From Bordetella parapertussis (GTDB lineage Bacteria; Pseudomonadota; Gammaproteobacteria; Burkholderiales; SG8-39): a DNA stretch of 64,000 nt. Under the pieces are notes generated by a model. The model did not search any database and had not been told where the DNA came from. It saw only the letters and a list, made by a program, of their open reading frames with translations. The translations under genes were made by a program, and so were the position numbers. Positions 1 through 8,569 of the stretch are shown here, piece after piece. The stretch is taken from contig CAMAWC010000006.1 in NCBI GenBank assembly GCA_945861875.1, positions 1 to 64,000 of the forward strand. The letters run 5' to 3'. The stretch's first letter is position 1; every line of letters begins with the position of its first letter.

Positions 1-477
1 GCGCACGACGACTACAACGCCATCATGCTCAAGGCCCTGGCCGACCGCATGGCCGAGGCCTTTGCCGAACTATTGCACCAGCGTGTGCGCCGCGAATTCT
101 GGGGCTATACCGCCGACGAATCGCTGTCGACCGAAGCGATGATCGCGGAACAATACCGCGGCATCCGCCCGGCCCCGGGCTATCCGGCCTGCCCGGAACA
201 CACCGAAAAAGGCACGCTGTTCAGCCTGCTCGATGCGCCGGCGCTGAACATCACGCTGACCGAAAGCTTTGCCATGTGGCCGGCCGCGGCGGTCAGCGGA
301 TTTTATTTCTCGCATCCGCAGTCGCAGTACTTCGCCCTCGGCAAAATCGGCCACGACCAGGTCGCCGACTACGCCCGGCGCAAGGGCATGAGCCTTGCCG
401 AAGCGGAACGCTGGCTTGCACCCAACCTCGGTTACGAGCCGCAAAAGCGCAAGGCCAGCGAGACCGCGGCGGCGTAA
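1..477 (+). CDS. metH: Methionine synthase (cobalamin-dependent), C-terminal fragment
   Basis: This is the 3' end of a gene whose start lies left of the window; the frame is open from base 1. The roughly 158 visible residues match the AdoMet-binding reactivation domain of cobalamin-dependent methionine synthase, which methylates homocysteine to methionine in the cytoplasm. The diagnostic stretch [15 protein letters not shown] is encoded near bases 166-210; it is the conserved loop that binds S-adenosylmethionine during reductive reactivation of the cobalamin. It is followed by the typical [20 protein letters not shown] block. The protein ends in a short alanine-rich tail, normal for the family. 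A REP-like hairpin begins four bases after the stop. Identity is certain; the substrate and cobalamin domains cannot be seen. Confidence 0.95.
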   Translation, partial: AHDDYNAIMLKALADRMAEAFAELLHQRVRREFWGYTADESLSTEAMIAEQYRGIRPAPGYPACPEHTEKGTLFSLLDAPALNITLTESFAMWPAAAVSGFYFSHPQSQYFALGKIGHDQVADYARRKGMSLAEAERWLAPNLGYEPQKRKASETAAA

Positions 478-480
478 ACA

Positions 481-554
481 GGCTGGAAAGCCGCGCCTGG
501 CCTGCCTTTCCAGCTGATTTGCCATAGCCAAACCATGCGTAGCGAAGGCAAATC
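481..554. repeat. REP-like inverted repeat, copy A
   Basis: Just after metH lie two nested inverted repeats. GGCTGGAAAG (481-490) is complementary to CTTTCCAGC (506-514), and GATTTGCC (516-523) is complementary to GGCAAATC (547-554). The core, a GGAAAG/CTTTCC stem followed by GATTTGC, recurs at 17585-17645 and 45988-46030. It may act as a transcription end for metH. Calling it a repeat family is my inference from three copies. Confidence 0.6.
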
Positions 555-614
555 AGCGATAATCGCCACGCCTTTTTAAGCCAATCAAACCACTTAACCA
601 AGGGAGAATCCCGC

Positions 615-962
615 ATGAACATCGTCCGTCAGAACCCGCACAAAATCCTGTCCGATGCCGTCGAGTACGGCAACCTGGTATTCCTTGCCGGCCAGGTTGC
701 GACCGACCTCGGTCAAGACATCAACGGCCAGACCCGGCAGGTGCTCAAGACCATCGACGAGGTACTGGCCAAGGCCGGCAGCAATAAATCGAAAATCCTC
801 TCCGCCAATATCTGGCTGACCGACATACGCAACCGCGACGGCATGAACGTCGAGTGGCTGGCCTGGGTTGATCCGGCGAACCTGCCGGCGCGCGCCACGG
901 TCGAAGCCAAGCTGGCCGACCCGAAAATGCTGGTGGAGATCGCGGTCATCGCCGCCAAGTAA
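615..962 (+). CDS. RidA/YjgF/YER057c family protein
   Basis: This 115-residue protein has the length and pattern of the RidA family, cytoplasmic trimers that hydrolyse reactive enamine/imine intermediates made by PLP enzymes such as threonine dehydratase. The motif PARATVE (residues 91-97) carries the conserved arginine (Arg93) that binds the substrate carboxylate. The C-terminal VEIAVIA strand also fits. A good ribosome site (GGGAGA) lies about ten bases before the ATG. The family is broad, so the exact substrate is not assignable. A biosynthetic threonine dehydratase, the classical source of the RidA substrate, is encoded at 52.0 kb, but the two genes are not linked. The next gene, a lipoprotein, follows after about 20 bases and may be cotranscribed. 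Confidence 0.9.
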   Translation: MNIVRQNPHKILSDAVEYGNLVFLAGQVATDLGQDINGQTRQVLKTIDEVLAKAGSNKSKILSANIWLTDIRNRDGMNVEWLAWVDPANLPARATVEAKLADPKMLVEIAVIAAK

Positions 963-981
963 GGCCGCATCCGGCGCGCAC

Positions 982-1521
982 GTGGCAAGAGTACGGGGCA
1001 GGGCATGGGTCAAGGCCGCCGTCACGGCGCTGGCCTGCCTGACCCTGACTTTAGCCGGCTGCTATAGCGAACTTGACTGGCGTGAAGTCCCCTCGGCGCA
1101 AGGCCGGTATAGCATCACCCTGCCGGCCAAGCCGCAGGAACACACGCGCACGCTCAACAGCAGCGCCGGCGAAGTAAGCATGACCATGACTTCGGCGCAG
1201 GCGGCGGGCTGGGTCTTCGGCGTCGGCTATGCCGACTACCCGTCCGGCACGAATACGGACAAGCACATTGACGAACAGCGCGACGCACTGCTGCGCAACA
1301 TCTCGGGCCGTGTCACCATCGAGAAACCGCTTGGCGTCGGCGGCAGGCCGGGACGCATGATCTTGGCGGAGGGCCGTCGCGGCGACAGCGTGATGGTGCT
1401 GCAGGTGCGCTTTGTCACCGACGGCCGCCGCCTCTACCAGATCGCCGCCGTGGGCAACCAGGGCGGGGTTGGCCAAACCGAACTCGATACCTTTCTCGAC
1501 TCCTTCAAATTGCAAAACTGA
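982..1521 (+). CDS. Putative lipoprotein of unknown function
   Basis: I do not recognise this protein. It starts with a basic, then hydrophobic signal (VKAAVTALACLTLTLAGC), and LAGC is a lipobox, so it is probably an envelope lipoprotein with the cysteine near residue 27. The mature part, about 150 residues, is soluble and contains a pattern seen in small proteins of unknown function: an RYSITLPAKP start, an alternating strand-rich middle, and a final FLDSFKL segment. The reading frame stays open upstream over ridA, but the GTG at 982 is the last start before the signal peptide and avoids overlap with ridA. Its ribosome site is weak, suggesting cotranscription with ridA. Confidence 0.7.
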   Translation: MARVRGRAWVKAAVTALACLTLTLAGCYSELDWREVPSAQGRYSITLPAKPQEHTRTLNSSAGEVSMTMTSAQAAGWVFGVGYADYPSGTNTDKHIDEQRDALLRNISGRVTIEKPLGVGGRPGRMILAEGRRGDSVMVLQVRFVTDGRRLYQIAAVGNQGGVGQTELDTFLDSFKLQN

Positions 1522-1628
1522 AGTATCCCGCCGGTAGTAGACTGGTCGGGGTTGTGCGCATAGAGCGCCCGGCCTTTTCGACAACCGCGCTGCTTTGTCG
1601 GCACGCGCCGCATACTAGGAGCAGCAAC

Positions 1629-1757
1629 ATGGCCAAAGGTCAGCTACGCAGCAACCGCGAACAAAAAAAACCCAAGCAACCGAAAAAGCCGGAGGTCCCC
1701 GCCTCGGGCCGTTCGGGCCTGGGCAAGATCATGACCCCACCGCCAGTAAAAAAATAG
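1629..1757 (+). CDS. Small, highly basic conserved-type protein (42 aa)
   Basis: This short ORF encodes 42 residues, about a quarter of them lysine, with a run KKPKQPKKPEVP in the middle and a proline-rich end (TPPPVKK). AGGAGC sits at an ideal distance before the ATG at 1629. Similar 40-60 residue lysine/proline-rich proteins beginning MAKGQ.RSN are familiar from betaproteobacterial genomes as hypothetical proteins. No domain, signal or membrane segment is visible. The composition suggests an intrinsically disordered, possibly nucleic-acid-associated protein, but that is inference. The longer in-frame extension to 1554 lacks a ribosome site, so I reject it. Confidence 0.65.
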   Translation: MAKGQLRSNREQKKPKQPKKPEVPASGRSGLGKIMTPPPVKK

Positions 1758-1904
1758 CGGCGAACGGTCCCGCTGGCGAGGCCGGCCGTGCCGCGGGAAA
1801 AGTGACAATTTAGTCACCCAAATCGACTCCAAAGCCTTGTCTGGCGCGGGTTTCCCATTTTGCTTTGATGGAAAATCAGGAGAAAGACCGGGGCCCGCTA
1901 CGCC

Positions 1905-2201
1905 TCAGTCCGGGCGCGCCTCGCGCCACCACCAAAACATGAACCAGAGTACGCCGAGGCCAAAACCAAACGGGCCGCCAAGCAAGGCTTCGCCCGGTAC
2001 GCAAGCGACACCGGGGACAAAATAACACCACGCGCCGCCGAGCAGGCCGCCCATCGTTCCGACCAGCACGCCGAACACGAATGCACCGGATAAAATTTCC
2101 GGCAGCGAGCGCCGCCCCTGGTGTACCAGCAAAGCCAGCAACAGAACCAGGGCGAGCGCAACGATTACCGCGGTGAGCATTGCGAATGGGTGCGTCAGCA
2201 T
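1905..2201 (-). CDS. Small hypothetical membrane protein (98 aa)
   Basis: The protein has three hydrophobic stretches: residues about 7-27 (MLTAVIVALALVLLLALLV), 39-66 (glycine-rich) and 75-90 (GGPFGFGLGVLWFMFWWW). They predict an inner-membrane protein with three transmembrane segments. Two cysteines flank the middle segment. I recognise no family. It lies on the minus strand just downstream of trkH (51 bases away) and could be the last gene of that operon, but a GC-rich palindrome (ccggcccgggccgg, 2216-2229) lies between them. The tryptophan-rich end makes chance coding unlikely in a frame with no other gene opposite. Confidence 0.55.
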   Translation of the reverse strand: MLTHPFAMLTAVIVALALVLLLALLVHQGRRSLPEILSGAFVFGVLVGTMGGLLGGAWCYFVPGVACVPGEALLGGPFGFGLGVLWFMFWWWREARPD

Positions 2202-2252
2202 AGTGATGTGTTCTCCGGCCCGGGCCGGGGTTGTGGTCGGTACGGCAGCCGT

Positions 2253-3710
2253 CTAGCGGCGCCAGAAACCCGGCGTGAATACAACGATAAGCGTGAATAA
2301 TTCCAGCCGACCGAGCAGCATGGCGATGGTACAGACCCAGGTTTGGAAGTCCGTGAGCACGGCATAGGTTGTCGCCGGCCCGACCAGGTTGAGGCCGGGA
2401 CCGGTGTTATTGATACAGGCGATCACCGCGGTAAAGGCGGTGATGATGTCGAGCCCGGATGCGGCCAGCAGCATGGTCATGGCAATTACGCTGCCGCCGT
2501 AAACCAGCATGAAGGCGAGGACGGCGAAAATAATCTTGTTTTCCACCGTTTCGCCACCCAGTTTGACCGACACCACCGCACGCGGGTGGATGATGCGCGT
2601 CAGTTCGCGCACCGCCTGGCGCGCCATCAGTTCCGCGCGGATCATTTTTATGCCGCCACCGGTGGAGCCGGAGCAACTGGCAAAACAGCACAGGAACAAC
2701 ATCCACACCGGCGCGAATATCGGCCACAGGTTGTAATCGGTGCTGGCAAAGCCAGTGGTGGTGGCAATCGAGACAAGGTTGAAGCTGGCAAAGCGCAAAG
2801 CCGTCCAGAAACTCGCGTAGACGCCGTGAAACCACAGGTAGAGCGCAATGCCGACACAACTGCCAAGCACCACCAGCAGGAACAATCCGGCTTCCGGATC
2901 GCGCACATACGGCGCGGTGCTGCGCCGGCGCAAGGCGATAAAGTGGGTGGCGAAATTGATGCCGGCGATCAACATGAACACAATCGTCACGCCTTCGATG
3001 GCCGGGGAATTCCAGAAACCAAAACTGTCGTCGTGGGAGGAAAAGCCGCCCAGCCCCATGGTCGAAAAGGTGTGCATCATGGCGTCAAGCCAGCTCATGC
3101 CGGCCATGCGCAGGCACAGAAAACAGGCGACGGTGATGAGCAAATACACCACCCACAGGCCCTTGGCGGTTTCGGTGATGCGCGGGGTCAGCTTGGTGTC
3201 CTTCATTGGTCCCGGCGTTTCAGCCTTGTAAATCTGGCTGCCGCCCACGCCCAACAACGGCAGGATGGCCACCGCCAGGACGATGATGCCCATGCCACCC
3301 AGCCACACCAGGAAAGTGCGCCATATATTGATCGAATGGGGCAACTGGTCGAGGCCGCTCAACACCGTCGCGCCGGTGGTGGTCAGCCCCGACACCGTTT
3401 CAAAATAGGCGTCGGTAAAGGACAGGGTGTCGAGATAGAGCATCAGCGGCAGCGTGGCAAAAGCCGGCAACACGGTCCAGACAAGCGCTACCAGCAAGAA
3501 GCCGTCGCGCGTCTGCAGTTCGCGCCGCTGCCCCTTGGTGGCGACGCGCAACAGCGCCCCGGCCGCGGCCGTGATCAGCATGCTCTGCTCGAACACCAGC
3601 CGGGTGCCATCGTCAAGGTACACGGCAAACGCGAGGGGGAAAGCCATGCACAACGCGAACAGCATGATGACCACGCTGAGGACGTTAAGGACGGCAGGCA
3701 GGCGGACCAC
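2253..3710 (-). CDS. trkH: Trk potassium uptake channel subunit TrkH/TrkG
   Basis: TrkH is the membrane channel of the Trk K+ uptake system and works with the cytosolic gate TrkA, encoded immediately upstream. Its 485 residues match the family's usual length. Four selectivity-filter hairpins can be seen, one in each M1-P-M2 repeat: TTTGATV, STMGLGGF, ATTTGFAS and NNTGPGLN. Each carries the glycine that replaces GYG in these channels. The start is a GTG with a good ribosome site (GAGGGAAC), 18 bases after trkA. The KFDL... type cytoplasmic linkers are normal. The gene ends the def-to-trk run. Identity is certain; whether it corresponds to TrkH or TrkG cannot be told. Confidence 0.95.
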   Translation of the reverse strand: MVRLPAVLNVLSVVIMLFALCMAFPLAFAVYLDDGTRLVFEQSMLITAAAGALLRVATKGQRRELQTRDGFLLVALVWTVLPAFATLPLMLYLDTLSFTDAYFETVSGLTTTGATVLSGLDQLPHSINIWRTFLVWLGGMGIIVLAVAILPLLGVGGSQIYKAETPGPMKDTKLTPRITETAKGLWVVYLLITVACFLCLRMAGMSWLDAMMHTFSTMGLGGFSSHDDSFGFWNSPAIEGVTIVFMLIAGINFATHFIALRRRSTAPYVRDPEAGLFLLVVLGSCVGIALYLWFHGVYASFWTALRFASFNLVSIATTTGFASTDYNLWPIFAPVWMLFLCCFASCSGSTGGGIKMIRAELMARQAVRELTRIIHPRAVVSVKLGGETVENKIIFAVLAFMLVYGGSVIAMTMLLAASGLDIITAFTAVIACINNTGPGLNLVGPATTYAVLTDFQTWVCTIAMLLGRLELFTLIVVFTPGFWRR

Positions 3711-3728
3711 GTTCCCTCGTCGCCCCGG

Positions 3729-5102
3729 TCAGAGAAAGCCGGCGCTGACCTGGAACAGCTTTTCGACCTTGGGCACCATTTTCTTCTCGGTCACGAACAC
3801 AATCACATGGTCCCCGGTCTCCACAACGGTGTCGTGGTGGGCCATGATCACCTCCTCGCCGCGCACCAGCGCAGCGATGGTGGCGCCTTTGGGCAATTCG
3901 ATGTCCTCGAGCTTACGCCCGACCATGCGACAGGAACCGGCATCGCCGTGCACCACCGCCTCCAGCGCCTCGGCCGCGCCGCGCCGCAGGCTGTGCACCT
4001 GCGCCACGTCGCCACGGCGCACATGGGCGAGCAGCGATCCTATGGTGGCCAGGGCCGGCGATATGGCAATATCAATGCGCCCGTCCTGCAGCAGATCGAC
4101 GTAGGCACGCCGGTTGATCAGGGCCACCACGCGGCGCGCGCCCATGCGCTTGGCCAGCAGCGTCGACATGATGTTGTTCTCGTCATCGTTGGTCACCGCG
4201 ATGAAAAGGTCCATCTCGTCGACGTTTTCCGATTCGAGCAATGTCTCGTCGGTAACATCACCGTTGAGCACCAGCGCATTGTCGAGAACGTTTGACAGCC
4301 GCTCGCAGCGCGGTTTGTTGCGGTCGATGATTTTTACCAGGTAATCCCCGTCCAGGGCGCGCGCCAGGCGTTCACCGATGTTGCCGCCGCCGGCGATCAT
4401 CACGCGCTTGACCGGCCGGTCCATGCGGCGCAATTCCTGCATCACGGTGCGGATATCCTTGGTCGCCGCCATGCAAAATACTTCGTCGCCCGCCTGCACC
4501 ACGGTGTCGCCCTCGGGCACGATCGGGCTGTCACCGCGGAATATGGCGGCGATGCGCGCATCGACATTCGGAATGTGCTTGCGAAGGTCCTTCAGCGGGT
4601 GGCCGACCAGCGGTCCGCCCTTGAACGCGCGCACCGCAATCAGGCTCACCAAGCCGCCGGCAAACTCCACCACCTGCAGCGCTTCGGGAAATTCGACCAG
4701 TTTGACGATGTAGTCGGTGAGTATCTGTTCGGGGCAGATGGCGTGATCGACGGCAAAACACTCGGGGGAAAACACCGCCTCGTTATTGAGGTAGGAGCTC
4801 GAGCGGATGCGCGCGATGCGCGTCGGCAGGTTGAACATCTGCGCCGCGATCTTGCAAGCGACCAGGTTAACCTCGTCACTCTGGGTGACCGCAATCAGCA
4901 GGTCGGCGTCCTCGACGCCGGCCTCGACCAGCGTCGCCGGATGGGCGGCGCTGCCGACCAGCGTGCGCAGGTCCAGACGGTCCTGCAGCGCGTGCAGTCG
5001 CGGACCGTCGGTATCGACAACGGTAATGTCGTTGGCCTCGGAGACCAGGCTTTCGGCGACCGTGCTGCCGACCTGTCCCGCGCCGAGAATGATTATTTTC
5101 AA
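3729..5102 (-). CDS. trkA: Trk system potassium transport regulatory protein TrkA
   Basis: TrkA is the peripheral NAD(H)-binding gate of the Trk K+ channel. The 457-residue protein has the family's duplicated layout: an N-terminal Rossmann fold (GAGQVGSTVAE, residues 7-17), a TrkA-C domain, a second Rossmann fold beginning around residue 236 (AGGGNIGERLA), and a second TrkA-C domain ending in the HDTVVETGDHVIVFV pattern. It lies directly before trkH with an 18-base gap, so the two form one transcription unit. The nearest upstream gene is the NtrX-like regulator, 66 bases away. The ATG is unambiguous because the first strand of the Rossmann fold starts at residue 2. Confidence 0.96.
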   Translation of the reverse strand: MKIIILGAGQVGSTVAESLVSEANDITVVDTDGPRLHALQDRLDLRTLVGSAAHPATLVEAGVEDADLLIAVTQSDEVNLVACKIAAQMFNLPTRIARIRSSSYLNNEAVFSPECFAVDHAICPEQILTDYIVKLVEFPEALQVVEFAGGLVSLIAVRAFKGGPLVGHPLKDLRKHIPNVDARIAAIFRGDSPIVPEGDTVVQAGDEVFCMAATKDIRTVMQELRRMDRPVKRVMIAGGGNIGERLARALDGDYLVKIIDRNKPRCERLSNVLDNALVLNGDVTDETLLESENVDEMDLFIAVTNDDENNIMSTLLAKRMGARRVVALINRRAYVDLLQDGRIDIAISPALATIGSLLAHVRRGDVAQVHSLRRGAAEALEAVVHGDAGSCRMVGRKLEDIELPKGATIAALVRGEEVIMAHHDTVVETGDHVIVFVTEKKMVPKVEKLFQVSAGFL

Positions 5103-5168
5103 AAGGCAGTTTCGTTATTGTTCGGGTTCGCCCGATATTGTATGCCTTTTGGCGGCGCACGGACCGGG

Positions 5169-6428
5169 CTAATCCTTGTCATCCTTGCGCGAGGCGGCGA
5201 TACCGAGGGTCTTCAACTTGCGGTAAAGATGGGTGCGTTCCAGTCCGCTTTTTTCGGCCACGCGGATGATTGAGCCTTGTTCGCGGCCGAGGTGGTGCTC
5301 AAAATAGGCGCGCTCGAACGCTTCGCGCGCCTCACGCAGGGGAAGGTCGAGAAAGAGGGTCGCGGAGTCTGGCGCATCACCATTTAGCTGGGCCAGTGCC
5401 TGTTCCACTTCGTCGGGGCCGATTTCGTCGCCAAGCGCGGTAATGGCGATGCTTTTCACCGCCTGCTGCAACTCTTCAAGGTTACGTGGCCAGGCAAAAT
5501 TACGCAGAGAGTTGAGCGCGGCGGTGGAAAAGCGGCGCGGCGGGCAAAACTTCGTCTCAACCAGCTGCGCCAGCACCACGGCGGCGATGTCGGGAATGTC
5601 TTCGGCGTGCTGGCGCAGCGCCGGCAGCGCAAAACTGAGCTCGCCCAGCCGTGCCAGCAGGCCGGCATCGAAAGCATGCCCGCCAACCAGCACCGCCGGA
5701 TCGACGGCGGTAAACGATACCAGCCGGACATTATGGCGATCTGAGCGCGTGGCCAGGGTTGCCAAATGTTTTTGCTGGTTGCGGTTAAGCAGCAACAGCT
5801 CCTCGACAAAAAGTATGCCGCCCGCGGCCTCTTGCAGCAGGTCATGCGCGGGATCGTCGAGCCGTGCCGTCGCAACGACAAAGGGCGCATTACCCGCAAG
5901 CAGCGCCCTGGCGTACAACTCGGGCATGGCGCCGGCTTCACCGCGCAACAGCAGCGGCGCACCCACCCCGGCAAGTTGTGCCAGGCGGCGCCGCAAATCG
6001 TTGATCAGGGTCGAGCGGCCGAGGTTGGCCAGTACGAGGCCCGCCCCGGGCAGCGCTGTGCCTTCCTGCAGGCGCAGCGCGCGCTTTACCGTGGCCAGCA
6101 GTTTTTGCAGGGCGATGGGTTTTTCCAGGAAATCGAGGGCGCCGATGCGCGTGGCCTCGACCGCAGTGTCTATGGTGGCGTGTCCGGACATCATCACCAC
6201 CGGCATGGTGAGCTGGCCGCCAGCGGCCCATTCCTTGAGCAGCGAAATACCATCGGTATCGGGCATCCAGATATCGAGCAGGACCAGGTCGGGCCGCGCT
6301 TTTGCCCGCTGCGCGCGCGCGACGGTGGCGTTCTCGGCAAGGCACACGTCATGGCCCTCGTCGGAGAGAATCTCCGAGAGCAGTTCGCGTATGCCCATTT
6401 CGTCGTCAACTACCAGTATTTGTGCCAT
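5169..6428 (-). CDS. NtrX-like response regulator with degenerate sigma-54 AAA+ domain
   Basis: This 419-residue regulator is the partner of the NtrY-like kinase encoded just upstream. Residues 1-120 form a receiver domain with the acidic pocket (DDE, 8-10), phosphoacceptor Asp52 and Lys103. The last 50 residues form a Fis-type helix-turn-helix (SIIRVAEKSGLERTHLYRKLKTLGI). Between them is a shortened AAA+ domain. The Walker A position reads GEAGAMPE (163-170) with no lysine, the GAFTGA loop that contacts sigma-54 is absent, and the Walker B region reads ILFVEE. It therefore probably binds DNA and responds to phosphorylation but cannot drive sigma-54 by ATP hydrolysis. In family terms it resembles the alphaproteobacterial NtrX proteins that have lost GAFTGA. 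Confidence 0.85.
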   Translation of the reverse strand: MAQILVVDDEMGIRELLSEILSDEGHDVCLAENATVARAQRAKARPDLVLLDIWMPDTDGISLLKEWAAGGQLTMPVVMMSGHATIDTAVEATRIGALDFLEKPIALQKLLATVKRALRLQEGTALPGAGLVLANLGRSTLINDLRRRLAQLAGVGAPLLLRGEAGAMPELYARALLAGNAPFVVATARLDDPAHDLLQEAAGGILFVEELLLLNRNQQKHLATLATRSDRHNVRLVSFTAVDPAVLVGGHAFDAGLLARLGELSFALPALRQHAEDIPDIAAVVLAQLVETKFCPPRRFSTAALNSLRNFAWPRNLEELQQAVKSIAITALGDEIGPDEVEQALAQLNGDAPDSATLFLDLPLREAREAFERAYFEHHLGREQGSIIRVAEKSGLERTHLYRKLKTLGIAASRKDDKD

Positions 6429-6457
6429 GTTTTTGCGTCAGCTTTGGTGTGCCCGGA

Positions 6458-8569
6458 TCACGCCGCCTGAGCCAGCGGCAGCACAATCCGTATTTGTGCG
6501 CCAAGGACGGTCGCGCCCTCGGTGCGGTTTTCGATGCTGATGGTGCCGTGGTGCTCATCGACGATCTTTTTAACGATCGCCAGGCCAAGCCCGGTACCTT
6601 TGGGCTTGGTCGTCACATAGGGCTCAAAGGCGCGTTGCATGATGTTCTCGGGGAAGCCGCTGCCGTTGTCGCCGATCACCAGCAACACCTTGTTGCCTAC
6701 GAGTTCGGTGCGCAGCTCGATGCGGGCGTCGGGTATGCCGACCAGCGCGTCCTGGGCGTTTTGCAGCAGGTTGTGGATCACCTGGCGCATCTGGTTGGTG
6801 TCGCCGGACACCGCCGGCAGTCCCAGCGCAAGACGCGCGTCTATGGCCGGACCGGTGTGGCCGTACAAGCCCAGCACTTCGCCGACAAGGCGGTTGAGGT
6901 CGAGCGGGCCGAGCACCGGTGTGGGCATGCGCGCATAGTCGCGAAAATCGTCGACCATGTTCTTCATCGAGGTGACCTGGTTGACGATGGTCTCGGTGGC
7001 GCGGTCGAGCACGGCCATGTCATCGGGCGCCAGTTTGCCGGCAAGCTTCATCTGCAACCGTTCCGCCGAGAGCTGGATCGGCGTGAGCGGATTCTTGATT
7101 TCGTGCGCGAGGCGGCGCGCCACCTCGCCCCAGGCCGAGGCGCGCTGCGCCTGCACCAGCTGCGAAATATCGTCGAACACCACGATATAGCCGCCGCCCG
7201 CAGTGGGCAGTTGCGATCCGCGCAACAGCAACACCTGGCCGCGCCCGGGCAGTTCGAGCTGCTGCTGCCAGGCTGCCTCGCCGCGCTTGCGAAACTCATC
7301 GCGTATGGTCGCGGCCAGCTCGGGGTGTTGGGTCCACTCGTCCAGAGTGCGACCGGATAACTGGCTGATGTCCTGTCCGAGAATGGTCCCGGCGCTGTGA
7401 TTAGCGGTTGCAAGAGCGAATGCGGCGTCAAATACCAGCACCCCGGCGGAAAGGTTGGCGAGGATGTTTTCAAGATAGGTCTTGGTCGTTTCCAGCTCGG
7501 CACGGCTCGCCTCGGTAACGGTACGCGCGTCCTCAAGCTGGCTGGTCATGCTGTTGAATGATTTGGTGAGGATGCCCAGTTCGTCCCGGCTTTGCACCAG
7601 CACGCGCCGGCTGAAGTCGCCGCGCGCCACGGCCTGGGTGCCCTGCGCCAGTTCGGCCAGCGGCCCGGACAGCCGGCGCGACAGCACAAAGGCCAGTGCA
7701 ATGGCCGAAAAAAGCGCCAGCAGCAGCGTCAGCGTCAGGGTAAGCAGATAGATATCGCGCAGCCCGTCGCGCGACAAGGACAGTTCCTTGTAGGCGCGGT
7801 ACACGCTTTGCACGCTCTCGGCATTGGCGGCGAGCGCTCCGGGCACCGGCTGCGTGAGTTGCAAAAAGCGCAATTCCTCGCCGAGACTGCCCGGCGCAAG
7901 GGGCACGATTACGCGCAATGAAAGGGCGCGCTCGGCGCCCTCGACCGCACCGTAGCTGCGCGCCTGGCGCGCCTGGCGCAATTGCGCCTGGGTGGGCAGC
8001 TCGGGCAGCAGTTTGCCCAGGTCGCGGCTGGAAGTGGCGATCACTTTCCCGCTGCCGCTGACCAGCAGCGCGTCGCTGACGCCCGATTGCTCGCGCATGC
8101 GATTGAGCATGAACGACTGCTGCGGCAAAGGTTGGTCAGACAGTTCAAGGGCCATGCTGGTGGCTTTGCCGCGCAAATCGACCAGCAGGTTATCGAGCGC
8201 GGCGCGGCCAAGATTTATGCCACCTTCAAGCGCGTTTTCCACGCGCACGTCAAACCAGGACTCAATGCTCTTGGCGAGGAACTGCAGCGACACGGTGTAG
8301 ACCAGGGCGCCGGGGACCAGCGCGACCAGGGCAAACATCAGCACCAGCCGGAAGGTAAGCAGCGAACCGAACACCTTGGCGCGACGCGCGTGCCAGAGCG
8401 TAACCAGCTGGTAGCCGACCAGGGCCAGCAATCCGAGCACCAGCACCGCATTGAGGCCCAGCAACAGCGGGTAATGCTGCGCGAACAACGGCGTATTGGC
8501 GCTCGCCGCCGCCAAAAGAAACAGCAGCACCGCGCCGACGCCGACACTGACCAGCAGCAGGTAGCTCAT
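6458..8569 (-). CDS. NtrY-like membrane sensor histidine kinase
   Basis: The 703-residue protein is an inner-membrane histidine kinase. Two or three transmembrane segments lie at residues about 3-22, 37-58 and 72-95. They are followed by a periplasmic region, another membrane segment (272-297), a HAMP domain, a PAS domain (about 365-480), an H-box with phosphoacceptor His489 (RRLAHEIKNPLTP), and a C-terminal ATPase domain with GDNGSGFP and GTGLGLAIVKKI. I place the start at 8569 because this ATG overlaps the stop of the DUF4390 gene as ATGA; the open frame extends to 8635 without a better start. The partner regulator follows after 29 bases. The pair is usually linked to nitrogen or redox sensing, but the signal is not shown here. 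Confidence 0.9.
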   Translation of the reverse strand: MSYLLLVSVGVGAVLLFLLAAASANTPLFAQHYPLLLGLNAVLVLGLLALVGYQLVTLWHARRAKVFGSLLTFRLVLMFALVALVPGALVYTVSLQFLAKSIESWFDVRVENALEGGINLGRAALDNLLVDLRGKATSMALELSDQPLPQQSFMLNRMREQSGVSDALLVSGSGKVIATSSRDLGKLLPELPTQAQLRQARQARSYGAVEGAERALSLRVIVPLAPGSLGEELRFLQLTQPVPGALAANAESVQSVYRAYKELSLSRDGLRDIYLLTLTLTLLLALFSAIALAFVLSRRLSGPLAELAQGTQAVARGDFSRRVLVQSRDELGILTKSFNSMTSQLEDARTVTEASRAELETTKTYLENILANLSAGVLVFDAAFALATANHSAGTILGQDISQLSGRTLDEWTQHPELAATIRDEFRKRGEAAWQQQLELPGRGQVLLLRGSQLPTAGGGYIVVFDDISQLVQAQRASAWGEVARRLAHEIKNPLTPIQLSAERLQMKLAGKLAPDDMAVLDRATETIVNQVTSMKNMVDDFRDYARMPTPVLGPLDLNRLVGEVLGLYGHTGPAIDARLALGLPAVSGDTNQMRQVIHNLLQNAQDALVGIPDARIELRTELVGNKVLLVIGDNGSGFPENIMQRAFEPYVTTKPKGTGLGLAIVKKIVDEHHGTISIENRTEGATVLGAQIRIVLPLAQAA

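Noticed and set aside
1802-1817. GTGAC...GTCAC inverted repeat downstream of the small basic protein
   Set aside because: Five-base arms are expected by chance in sequence of this length.
2343-4295. 650-codon open frame on the plus strand
   Set aside because: It lies opposite trkH and trkA, has no ribosome site and a composition of shadow frames (H/Q/G-rich), so it is produced by the GC-rich codon bias of the real genes.
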